From contig CALVPA010000060.1 in NCBI GenBank assembly GCA_944350395.1, positions 1-10,489 on the forward strand: DNA of 10,489 nucleotides, given 5' to 3'. The notes under the pieces are model-generated. The model made no database searches, had not been told where the DNA came from, and saw nothing but the letters and a program-made list of their open reading frames with translations. Below are positions 1 to 5,805 of this stretch, piece by piece (positions within the stretch are counted from its first letter, which is position 1; every line of letters starts with the position of its first letter). Source of the DNA: an uncultured Bacilli bacterium. GTDB taxonomy: Bacteria > Bacillota_I > Bacilli_A > RF39 > UBA660. The position numbers and the translations under genes are program-made.

Positions 1-51
1 TATTATATTTCCTTCCTTATTTTTATATATAATTAAATCACTTTCTTGCAT
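1..51 (-). CDS. RhuM-like protein, N-terminal fragment (runs off the left edge)
   Basis: The ATG at 51-49 opens a frame that stays open to base 1 and encodes 17 residues beginning MQESDLIIYKNKEGN. A GAGGATAATAA ribosome binding site lies directly upstream. The segment 'LIIYKNKEG' resembles the opening beta-hairpin of the RhuM (virulence protein / KilA-like) family, whose members start with a short acidic stretch and then an 'IIIYxxxDG' motif. RhuM-type genes often sit among restriction-modification or toxin-like accessory genes, which would make the left flank an accessory region. Only 17 residues are visible, so the family call is tentative; the start codon and frame are more secure than the name. 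Confidence 0.4.
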   Translation of the reverse strand, partial: MQESDLIIYKNKEGNII

Positions 52-179
52 TTATTATCCTCATTTCGTAATTTTTCCTAAGTCGGTATATCAGTTAATA
101 CTCGTAGCTGGTAAATTTTTTAATCCATTAATATCACTTCCTTGTTTTAACCTATATAATTATAACATAATTTTTTATT
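52..179 (-). promoter_or_regulatory. Promoter and ~107-base leader of the RhuM-like gene
   Basis: On the minus strand a perfect TATAAT lies at 164-159, just downstream of the CHAP gene terminator; no good -35 is visible. It is followed by a strong-looking ribosome binding site GGAAGTGAT (141-133) and an ATG at 128-126, but that frame stops after two codons (ATG GAT TAA, 128-120). Reading on in the same frame gives about 13 plausible codons, then TAG, then more open codons. The true start of the next gene is the ATG at 51. The leader is therefore either a regulatory mini-ORF leader or the remains of a small broken gene. Confidence 0.4.
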
Positions 180-206
180 AAAAAAAAAGTAGATTGATAA
201 TCTACT
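180..206 (-). terminator. Rho-independent terminator of the CHAP gene
   Basis: Read on the minus strand, an 8-bp perfect stem (AGTAGATT/AATCTACT, arms 206-199 and 195-188) with a 3-base loop is followed by nine T residues (188-180). It lies about 75 bases past the CHAP stop codon and separates that unit from the RhuM-like gene. Bases 207-279, between the stop codon and this hairpin, hold only untranslated sequence with a 15-base palindrome (CAAGTTTAAAACTTG, 246-260) and no gene that I can see. Confidence 0.85.
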
Positions 207-279
207 ATGGGTTATTAACAAAATCTCTTTGTCAACATCTTTAACCAAGTTTAAAACTTGCAATTCATAATTTAAAACT

Positions 280-1275
280 TTATTTTCTTCTATTAAAAAT
301 TAATAGTGTAATTGATGCAAATAAACATGTTAATAATATGATTAATGGTATTTTTAAATTTTTGCTTTTTGAATTTTTTATTGATTGATTTTTATCATTA
401 GCAACGGACTCTTTTTTTACTACGCTTTCTAATTCTTTTCTAGTTATTTTTAATGTATATTCTTTTATAGATCCATCTTCAGCTGTTACTGTAATCTTTA
501 TATCGTTTAATCCAATTTTTAATTCGTGTTGTCCTATTCCTACAATTGATGCAGTTTCATCTTCTTTTATAGCATCTATAGTAATTTTATCTGTTTCATT
601 TTCCACTTCTAAGTTGTATTCTGTCTTGTTCTTGTCAAACTCTATATTTCCAGTATTAAGTGATATACTTTTTAGATTAGCATTATTAGATTTAACTTTT
701 GAATTTGAAATATCGTTGCTATCATCTTTTTTAGAAGAATTTAGCTGAGAAGAAATAGGAGACTTAGGAGCATTATCCAAATATATATATCCAGTTATTC
801 CATATTCATCAGGAGAAATAGTATATTCACATGCAACTCTTTTAGCATTTGCATAACAAATTTTATCTGTTTCTTCACTAGTCCCATTTTCTATGCATTC
901 AATAAATTCGGGATCATTTCTATCTATGCAAGGTCCAGTAGAATCCCAAACATATAGAATATTATCCTTAACCGCTTCGACATAACCTACATGGCCATAG
1001 CTCGTCCATCCTCCCCAAACTATAATCGAATTTGCACGAGGCGTCGTACCAACTTCATAACCATCATTTTTTGCATCGTTATACCAGTTTTTTGCATTAC
1101 TCCATCCTGGTAAAGATACACCAGCTTTTTCATATGCCATTTTCCAAGCGTACCAAGTACAATTTGTTCCATAGGGACCCGATTCTCTATATGGGTTTGA
1201 TGTGGCATATACATTTATCACTTCGACCATATATAAAAGTAGCGAGATAAACATTAAAATTAAACGTTTTTTCAT
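280..1275 (-). CDS. Secreted, membrane-anchored CHAP-domain peptidoglycan hydrolase with cadherin-like domain
   Basis: 331 residues. Residues 1-24 form a signal peptide (KKR, hydrophobic core, 'NVYA' before the likely cut). Residues ~28-168 are a CHAP amidase/endopeptidase domain: catalytic Cys39 in 'GTNCTWYAW', a basic/aromatic stretch, catalytic His95 in 'YGHVGYVE', and 'GYIYL' at the end. Residues ~170-198 are a Ser/Asn/Lys-rich linker. Residues ~200-279 match the cadherin-like beta-sandwich repeat ('L..ISLNTGNIEF...Y', 'G.NDIKITVTAEDG...YTLKI'). After a second charged linker comes a transmembrane helix (308-327) and a short RRK tail, with no LPXTG motif, so the enzyme probably stays membrane-anchored facing the wall. 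An insert at ~116-149 carries four extra cysteines, possible disulfides. The start is set by AAAGGAT upstream of the ATG. The gene follows lepB by 70 bases and has its own TATAAT. Confidence 0.85.
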   Translation of the reverse strand: MKKRLILMFISLLLYMVEVINVYATSNPYRESGPYGTNCTWYAWKMAYEKAGVSLPGWSNAKNWYNDAKNDGYEVGTTPRANSIIVWGGWTSYGHVGYVEAVKDNILYVWDSTGPCIDRNDPEFIECIENGTSEETDKICYANAKRVACEYTISPDEYGITGYIYLDNAPKSPISSQLNSSKKDDSNDISNSKVKSNNANLKSISLNTGNIEFDKNKTEYNLEVENETDKITIDAIKEDETASIVGIGQHELKIGLNDIKITVTAEDGSIKEYTLKITRKELESVVKKESVANDKNQSIKNSKSKNLKIPLIILLTCLFASITLLIFNRRK

Positions 1276-1305
1276 AATATCTATCCTTTTTAAATAAATA
1301 TTTAC

Positions 1306-1311
1306 ATTATA
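1306..1311 (-). promoter_or_regulatory. -10 element for the CHAP gene
   Basis: A perfect TATAAT on the minus strand lies inside the palindrome CATTATAATG (1305-1314), 30 bases upstream of the CHAP ATG. The ribosome binding site AAAGGAT lies between. No convincing -35 hexamer is visible in the AT-rich 1320-1340 stretch, so transcription may also come through from lepB. Confidence 0.5.
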
Positions 1312-1345
1312 ATGTTACTAAATATTATTCTATATATTTAAATAT

Positions 1346-1927
1346 TTACTTATTTACTTTACCCCACTTATTAAAAGGATAAATTATAAAATCTGAAGTG
1401 CCATCTATATCCTCAACACTTATACAACCGATCATTCTACTGTCGACGGAGTTTTCTCTATTATCTCCGAGCACAAAGTATTCGTCTTCGCCACAGTAAT
1501 CTACAAAATCTTCAGTATCTCCCTTACCGTAATCGTCTGCAATTACTTCGCCATTTATTAGTAATTCCCCATCTTTATACTCGATATCTTCTTTTGGCAT
1601 TCCAACAATTCTCTTTATGAGTTTTTCGTTATTGTAATCTAATACCACTATATCAAATCTTTTAACATCGTCCTTTTCGTATTTTTTAAGTAGCATTATT
1701 TCTCCATCATATAAAGTATCATTCATGCTGTCTCCATTTACTTTTATAGGTGTAACGACAAAAGTTCTAATTAGCACAATGACAACTATTATTGCTACAT
1801 ATCCCATTATTTCTCTAGCAATATCGAATTTACCACCATTTTTTAAATTATCTTCATCTCTACTAACAATTCTTTTAATCAAATATATGACAAATATAAC
1901 CGCCACCAAAATGAAAATCCAATACAT
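1346..1927 (-). CDS. lepB: Signal peptidase I
   Basis: 193 residues, a typical length for a Gram-positive type I signal peptidase, the membrane serine protease that removes signal peptides from secreted proteins. The catalytic Ser67 sits in 'VNGDSMNDTL', the general-base Lys105 in 'KLIKRIVGMPKED', and the conserved box E 'GDNRENSVDSR' spans 154-164. There are two N-terminal hydrophobic segments (about 2-18 and 42-58) rather than the single anchor of many short Gram-positive enzymes; the active-site domain then lies outside the membrane. The start is supported by TTAGGAGTGG ahead of the ATG. It follows the RnfD-like gene by 45 bases with no terminator and precedes a secreted hydrolase that is itself a likely substrate. 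A TATAAT 22 bases before the ATG suggests it can also be transcribed independently. Confidence 0.93.
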   Translation of the reverse strand: MYWIFILVAVIFVIYLIKRIVSRDEDNLKNGGKFDIAREIMGYVAIIVVIVLIRTFVVTPIKVNGDSMNDTLYDGEIMLLKKYEKDDVKRFDIVVLDYNNEKLIKRIVGMPKEDIEYKDGELLINGEVIADDYGKGDTEDFVDYCGEDEYFVLGDNRENSVDSRMIGCISVEDIDGTSDFIIYPFNKWGKVNK

Positions 1928-1949
1928 AAAACCACTCCTAACTTAAACA

Positions 1950-1955
1950 ATTATA
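1950..1955 (-). promoter_or_regulatory. -10 element for lepB
   Basis: A perfect TATAAT on the minus strand in the short gap between the RnfD-like gene and lepB, 22 bases before the ATG with TTAGGAGTGG in between. No recognisable -35. There is no hairpin terminator in this gap, so read-through from the rnf-like genes is also expected. Confidence 0.45.
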
Positions 1956-1972
1956 ACATATATTTCGATATT

Positions 1973-2863
1973 TTATCTACTTCTTAATTTTATCACGAAT
2001 AATCTATCACATATACCACGAATTAGACTTACTAAGATTACACTTAACATTGCAGCATTATAAGGAGTAATCATAACAAAAAAATATGTCAAAATCGCAA
2101 GTATTATACCGGATAAAATTTGTCCCTTAGTGGTATAACTAGACGAATAAAGATTAGGAAATATAAATACAAAAACATATAAAATGTTATATCCAAATAT
2201 TAAGGGAAAGATTTCTCCATAATGAGAAGTTATCATGCGTGGAACTATTCCTAAAATTAAAAATGTAATAATAGCGGATATTACCATATCTTTTTTATAT
2301 AGAGAATTAAAACAAAGGATTATTAAACCGAGTATAATGAACACTACCGGTGTAGAACATATTCCGCCCGTTCCAAATCCTAAAAACAAGTCTATCCCAT
2401 CATAATTAAGCGTCGTATTAACTTCGTAGGGATTGCTAAAAGTATTAAGCCCTAAAAGCACATTCAAAAGTTGCATCACTATATACATAATAGCTACTTT
2501 ATTGATTTTAGTATTTTCTTTAAATAAATTGAATAAAAAAGTTACTACGAATAATATAAGTGGACTACTTTTAATGGGAAGTACAAATGAAAGAAGCAAT
2601 GCTTCGATTATACCTTTTTTGCACTTGTTCATCGATTCTAAATCTATAATTTTTTTTTGGCGATAATTTTTGAGTAAAGTACCAGCGACCGAACCGCAAA
2701 TTGCCATGGATATCAATATTACAGGTTTAATCATGCCCCATACATTAACATATCCTTTATCATATAACTGAATCCCATTTTTATATATTCCAAACATAAG
2801 TAACGGTATTAAGGCTATACCATACATCGTATAAAGTCTCTTGGCTAATCCCCTTTTACTCAA
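1973..2863 (-). CDS. rnfD: RnfD-like (NqrB/RnfD family) membrane protein, divergent
   Basis: 296 residues with about eight to nine hydrophobic segments, slightly shorter than typical RnfD. Features recalling RnfD are the N-terminal 'KRLYTMYGIALIPLLMFGIY', the mid-protein 'LLLSFVLPIKSSPLILF', 'FLGFGTGGICSTPVVFIILG' (cf. the GxxGETSxxxxLLG segment), and the C-terminal 'TTKGQILSGIILAILTY' (cf. the TSPxTxKGQ region). Canonical RnfD binds FMN covalently through the Thr of an S/TGAT motif; I find no such motif here, nor the GGLGxNxFNPA and TDPxTSP signatures. The start is TTG at 2863, overlapping the RnfC stop (TTGA), with GGGAGTGA well spaced upstream. Translational coupling with the RnfC-like gene supports a shared complex. 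It may be a degenerate, repurposed or very divergent RnfD; the family link is by pattern, not search. Confidence 0.65.
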   Translation of the reverse strand: MSKRGLAKRLYTMYGIALIPLLMFGIYKNGIQLYDKGYVNVWGMIKPVILISMAICGSVAGTLLKNYRQKKIIDLESMNKCKKGIIEALLLSFVLPIKSSPLILFVVTFLFNLFKENTKINKVAIMYIVMQLLNVLLGLNTFSNPYEVNTTLNYDGIDLFLGFGTGGICSTPVVFIILGLIILCFNSLYKKDMVISAIITFLILGIVPRMITSHYGEIFPLIFGYNILYVFVFIFPNLYSSSYTTKGQILSGIILAILTYFFVMITPYNAAMLSVILVSLIRGICDRLFVIKLRSR

Positions 2864-4047
2864 TTCTTTTCACTCCCATTCATATAAGATTTCAAATCAA
2901 TATTAGAAGGACATACATAATTACAAAGTCCGCACTGCAAGCATCCTTCTTTATACTCGCCTTTGACATTTCCTAGGTGGTCGAATACATACTTAGGATT
3001 TAATCCCATAGGGCAACACTTAAAACAGAGCCCACAACTTATACAGTCTTCTACCTGTTTAACACTTTTTTTCATTACAACTATTCCATCTACAGTAGAG
3101 TCGATTACAAATTTCAAAGTGTCGACTACTCTACCTGTCATGTTTCCATTTAAATACACTACTACACTCTTTTCAGTAAAATCAAAATTATTTATGAATA
3201 CTTCTGACAAAAGTGAACCGAGTTTAACTTTTATAACACATTTAGGATTTACTGCATTACCAGTTATAGTAACAAGTTTTTCACTTACAGGAACCTGTTT
3301 TTTTAAAATATGGTATATACCGAGCACTTCTTCTATCGATAAAATTAATGGATCATCTAACTCTAGTATTTTTTTTAAATAATCATCCATTCCATTAGGA
3401 TACGCATCTCCCATAAGTTTTAAATCTATATTTGGATAAGTTCCAAGCTCATTCATGAAATTATTGATTATATCACTCGAATTATTTTTAATCGCTAAAA
3501 CAGTTTTTTCAAAATGAAATATATTAGATAGTAAATCAATAGTCTCTAGTATAATATCGGCATTTTCCAAAAGTTCAAAATATTTATTAGCAAAATAAGG
3601 TTCCAATTCGATTCCATTTATCAGTAATATTCTTTTATTTTCTAAAAATTTTTGTACTACATATTTGTTTCTATACTTAAAAGATGTGTCATCTAACATT
3701 TGTAAAAAAGATTCTTTATCGTAATTATCGATATATTTTTTAGCACTTTTTCTAACTCTTACATTTTCTTTTAGATCATTTTCTATTACTAAACTGGATT
3801 TCTTTACTCCATTTGAATAGAGCATATCTTTTATGCCTAGAACTCTGCCACTTACGCTTGAGTGCACACTCTTACCTTTATCTGTAAACATTACTATATC
3901 GTTTTTATATACATAAGAGTTATCTATTACTCTAAGTTTATATCCTTCATCAATTGGTAAAAATACATATTTAGGATTCAAATAATTTTTTATGAAACTT
4001 TCTAATTTAATGTTATTTTCTCTTTTTATTGTTACTGCTTCTCCCAT
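2860..4047 (-). CDS. rnfC: RnfC-like iron-sulfur protein lacking the glycine-rich nucleotide loop
   Basis: 395 residues. In Rnf complexes RnfC is the peripheral cytoplasmic subunit exchanging electrons with NADH through FMN and two 4Fe-4S clusters. Present here: the N-terminal barrel-sandwich part (~28-90, 'VHSSVSGRVLGI'), the 'LLINGIELEPY' segment (141-151, cf. iNGaECEPY), 'YPNGMDDYL' (216-224, cf. YPQGxEkqL), 'KLVTITGNAVNPKCVIKVKLGS' split over 257-278 (SLBB entry), and two ferredoxin motifs, C335-x2-C338-x2-C341-x3-C345-P and C369-x2-C372-x2-C375-x3-C379-P. Missing: the GxGGAgFPT loop normally just before the iNG segment, replaced around 118-135 by a charged stretch, and the Cys of ECEP (Leu here). 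NADH binding is therefore doubtful, though electron transfer by the clusters is plausible. GGTGA precedes the ATG. It overlaps the RnfD-like gene by 4 bases; rnfG/E/A/B are not adjacent. Confidence 0.82.
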   Translation of the reverse strand: MGEAVTIKRENNIKLESFIKNYLNPKYVFLPIDEGYKLRVIDNSYVYKNDIVMFTDKGKSVHSSVSGRVLGIKDMLYSNGVKKSSLVIENDLKENVRVRKSAKKYIDNYDKESFLQMLDDTSFKYRNKYVVQKFLENKRILLINGIELEPYFANKYFELLENADIILETIDLLSNIFHFEKTVLAIKNNSSDIINNFMNELGTYPNIDLKLMGDAYPNGMDDYLKKILELDDPLILSIEEVLGIYHILKKQVPVSEKLVTITGNAVNPKCVIKVKLGSLLSEVFINNFDFTEKSVVVYLNGNMTGRVVDTLKFVIDSTVDGIVVMKKSVKQVEDCISCGLCFKCCPMGLNPKYVFDHLGNVKGEYKEGCLQCGLCNYVCPSNIDLKSYMNGSEKN

Positions 4048-4064
4048 TTATGTTCACCAATTTA

Positions 4065-4070
4065 ATTATA
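4065..4070 (-). promoter_or_regulatory. -10 element for the rnfC-rnfD unit
   Basis: A perfect TATAAT on the minus strand, 17 bases before the rnfC-like ATG, followed by TAAATTGGTGA, which contains the ribosome binding site. If used at normal spacing, the transcript would start almost at the ribosome binding site, with a leader of about 11 bases. The upstream gene ends in its own terminator, which makes an independent promoter here likely. The -35 region is not recognisable. Confidence 0.5.
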
Positions 4071-4121
4071 ACCTAATGAAATAAAAAATTAAAGTATTTG
4101 AAAATATAAAAATTTTAAAAT

Positions 4122-4154
4122 AAAAATCTCTATCATAAAATTTGAAGAGATTTT
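4122..4154 (-). terminator. Probable terminator of the 181-residue orphan gene
   Basis: On the minus strand AAAATCTCT (4154-4146) pairs with AGAGATTTT (4131-4123), with a mostly AT loop that can close by two more pairs, and is followed by a T-rich run (TTTTTATTTT). The TAA stop codon overlaps the 5' arm. The stem is AT-rich and moderately stable, so this is likely but not certain. Confidence 0.6.
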
Positions 4155-4698
4155 AATTATTTATTAAAAATTTATATAATTCATAATTCTTTTTAGTGTT
4201 ATCTTTTTTTATAGTGTTTATTAGTTTTTCCTTTGAATATCCATTCACATCGTCGAAGTACAGAAAATATAGATACTTAGATTTATCTTCATCTTCTATA
4301 TTTTCGATAGATTTAACTAGATAGTCCCTTATCTCCTTTTCTTCATCTAGTTCATTAGAATACTTTATTCTTTCACAAAAAACTTCGTATTTTAATTTTA
4401 TTGGTTTTAAATTAATCGCATATTCGGATACGTCTAAATCTTTTGAAAAAAGGAGAAAACTTCTCTTAGTAATTATTCCTTCTTCATCTAGTTTAATCAA
4501 AATAGAATCTTTTGTATCGCTAAGTAAAAGAAGCCTATTTTCACTATCCACTTTGCACTTATATAATAAAAAATCTTTTATACATTTAGAATCTACTCTA
4601 TTTACTTTTATGCCGGTTATGAACGATACATTTTTCCATTCATATGGTTTTTTAGGACTTTCATCAAAACTCACTTCTACATTAAAAGTGTTTTTCAT
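4153..4698 (-). CDS. Hypothetical protein, 181 residues, soluble
   Basis: I do not recognise this family. There is no signal peptide and no hydrophobic segment long enough for a membrane helix. The N-terminal half (~1-110) looks like mixed beta strands ('LLLLSDTKDSILIKLDEEG'). The C-terminal half (~112-181) is charged and helical, with an acidic stretch (115-140), then 'KYLYFLYFDDVNGYSKEKL' and a Lys/Asn-rich tail. The start is well supported: AGGAAAGGAAA lies upstream of the ATG, inside the 3' end of the small membrane-protein gene that it overlaps by 17 bases. That overlap suggests translational coupling and a shared job with the mini-protein. It ends at a probable terminator before rnfC, so it is a separate unit from the rnf-like genes. 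It could be a CarD-type or other small regulatory fold, but nothing seen is diagnostic. Confidence 0.75.
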   Translation of the reverse strand: MKNTFNVEVSFDESPKKPYEWKNVSFITGIKVNRVDSKCIKDFLLYKCKVDSENRLLLLSDTKDSILIKLDEEGIITKRSFLLFSKDLDVSEYAINLKPIKLKYEVFCERIKYSNELDEEKEIRDYLVKSIENIEDEDKSKYLYFLYFDDVNGYSKEKLINTIKKDNTKKNYELYKFLINN

Positions 4699-4861
4699 CG
4701 CATTTTCCTTTCCTAAATGAATACGCTACTAAAATTATACCCAAAAATATCTGTAAAAATTCCGGTTTTTTAAATATATATCCCAAATAATCTAAAAAAG
4801 TATACCCTATTGTAAAGAGATTTGTATATAAAAAAGCAAAAACCAAAGCTATACTTATCAT
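4682..4861 (-). CDS. Small two-helix membrane protein, upstream of and overlapping the 181-residue gene
   Basis: A minus-strand frame from ATG 4861 gives 59 residues ending in TAA at 4684-4682. The residues are strongly membrane-like: 'MISIALVFAFLYTNLF' starts helix one, 'FLQIFLGIILVAYSF' is helix two, and the tail 'RKGKCDEKHF' is charged. AGGA sits 6 bases before this ATG. The frame stays open further upstream and reads 'LRLFSYIVGIF' directly before the ATG, a natural extension of helix one starting with a positive charge. A better ribosome binding site, AGAGGGG, lies 8 bases before an ATT codon at 4897-4895. The real protein may therefore be about 71 residues with an AUU start, or a single T may be missing in the T4 run at 4896-4893. 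The 3' end overlaps the next gene by 17 bases. I do not recognise the family. Confidence 0.65.
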   Translation of the reverse strand: MISIALVFAFLYTNLFTIGYTFLDYLGYIFKKPEFLQIFLGIILVAYSFRKGKCDEKHF

Positions 4862-4940
4862 GAAGATTCCTACTATATACGAAAAGAGACGTAAAATGAT
4901 ATCAACCCCTCTTATTTTTATTTCTTATTTTTCTAAAACT

Positions 4941-4950
4941 ATTATATAAT
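4941..4950. promoter_or_regulatory. Symmetric -10 box shared by divergent uppP and the small membrane-protein operon
   Basis: The perfect palindrome ATTATATAAT presents TATAAT on both strands between the divergent genes. On the plus strand (4945-4950) it stands 15 bases before the uppP ATG, with AGGTG (4956-4960) as ribosome binding site. On the minus strand (4946-4941) it stands 79 bases before ATG 4861, or 43 before the alternative ATT 4897. Neither strand shows a clear -35 hexamer. That it serves both directions is inference. Confidence 0.45.
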
Positions 4951-4965
4951 TAATTAGGTGATTTT

Positions 4966-5778
4966 ATGTGGACTATTATTAAATTTATAATATTTGGAGT
5001 AATTCAGGGTATTACAGAACCACTTCCTATAAGTTCTAGTGGCCACTTAGTACTTCTAAGATACATTTTTAATACAGATGCTTTTGATGATTTGACATTC
5101 GAAATATTATTAAACTTTGCTTCTTTCTTAGCAATATTCTTTATATTTAGAAAAGATATAATAAATCTTATTAAATCGTTTTTTACATACTTATTCAAAA
5201 AAGAAAAACGCAAAGATAAAAAGATTAATATAGATTTTAAATATTGTCTATTAATAATTGTAGGTAGCATTCCTGCAGGAATTGCTGGAGTGTTATTTAA
5301 AGACATAATTGAAGCAAAACTATCTAATATTAAAGTACTGGGCGTAGCATTTTTAATAACGGCTATATTGTTATTCTTAGTAAGAAAACTAAAAGGAAAT
5401 AAAAACGATAAAGATATTTCTTATAAAGATGCCATAATCATAGGTTTATTTCAGATGATTGCACTTTTCCCCGGTATAAGTAGAAGTGGTGCCTGTCTAG
5501 TAGGTTGTCTCGCTAGAGGACTAGACAGGGACACATCACTAAAGTATTCGTTTATGCTCTACTTGCCAGTATCGATTGGGTCGTTTGTATTAAGTATACC
5601 AGACTTAACAAATATAGATGTAACTCTTATAATTCCTTATATAATCGGATTTATAATAAGTGCTATAATGACTTACTATGCTTCTCTATGGTTTTTCGAC
5701 GTAGTCAAGAAAGGCAAACTAGCGAAATTTTCTATATACTTAATAATTTTAAGTTTCATAGTATTGTTTCTAATATAA
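4966..5778 (+). CDS. uppP: Undecaprenyl-diphosphate phosphatase (UppP/BacA)
   Basis: 270 residues, the usual length for the BacA/UppP family of integral membrane phosphatases that recycle undecaprenyl pyrophosphate to the monophosphate carrier for peptidoglycan and wall-polymer synthesis; the family can confer bacitracin resistance. Both signature motifs are intact: 'QGITEPLPISSSGHLVL' (14-30, with catalytic Glu18 and His27) and 'FPGISRSGACLVGCLARG' (168-185, with Arg173). The membrane topology is regular, with hydrophobic segments at about 1-13, 46-62, 92-112, 123-140, 155-170, 196-210, 221-241 and 254-270. A Lys-rich cytoplasmic loop lies at 78-90. The start is chosen from AGGTG 5 bases upstream of the ATG. 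It is the only housekeeping gene on the plus strand, divergent from the small membrane-protein unit and convergent with the helicase. It implies the organism builds a cell wall. Confidence 0.96.
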   Translation: MWTIIKFIIFGVIQGITEPLPISSSGHLVLLRYIFNTDAFDDLTFEILLNFASFLAIFFIFRKDIINLIKSFFTYLFKKEKRKDKKINIDFKYCLLIIVGSIPAGIAGVLFKDIIEAKLSNIKVLGVAFLITAILLFLVRKLKGNKNDKDISYKDAIIIGLFQMIALFPGISRSGACLVGCLARGLDRDTSLKYSFMLYLPVSIGSFVLSIPDLTNIDVTLIIPYIIGFIISAIMTYYASLWFFDVVKKGKLAKFSIYLIILSFIVLFLI

Positions 5779-5805
5779 AAGACATGATTAGTTCATGTCT
5801 TTTTT
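5777..5805. terminator. Bidirectional terminator between convergent uppP and the helicase gene
   Basis: AAAAGACATGA (5777-5787) pairs with TCATGTCTTTT (5793-5803) across a 5-base loop, followed on the plus strand by a T run to 5805 directly after the uppP stop. Because the stem is flanked by A4 and T6 it can also act on the minus strand, where its T run is shorter. The helicase stop codon (5790-5788) lies in the loop, and the final helicase codons form one arm. Confidence 0.85.

Noticed and set aside
246..260. CAAGTTTAAAACTTG palindrome between the CHAP stop and its terminator
   Set aside because: It has a one-base loop and no T run of its own, and such AT-rich palindromes are common; it is mentioned with the terminator rather than given a function.
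2963..3382. 139-codon open frame on the plus strand opposite the RnfC-like gene
   Set aside because: It is fully antisense to a gene with clear motifs, has no ribosome binding site, and its composition is Thr/Ser/Phe-rich as expected of an antisense shadow. The same applies to the other plus-strand frames at 1032-1250, 1725-1946, 2433-2666, 7189-7383 and 8782-9123.
4153..4698. Assigning the 181-residue protein to the CarD/CdnL family
   Set aside because: The C-terminal helical charged half gave a vague impression only; the N-terminal Tudor-like signature of CarD proteins is not visible.
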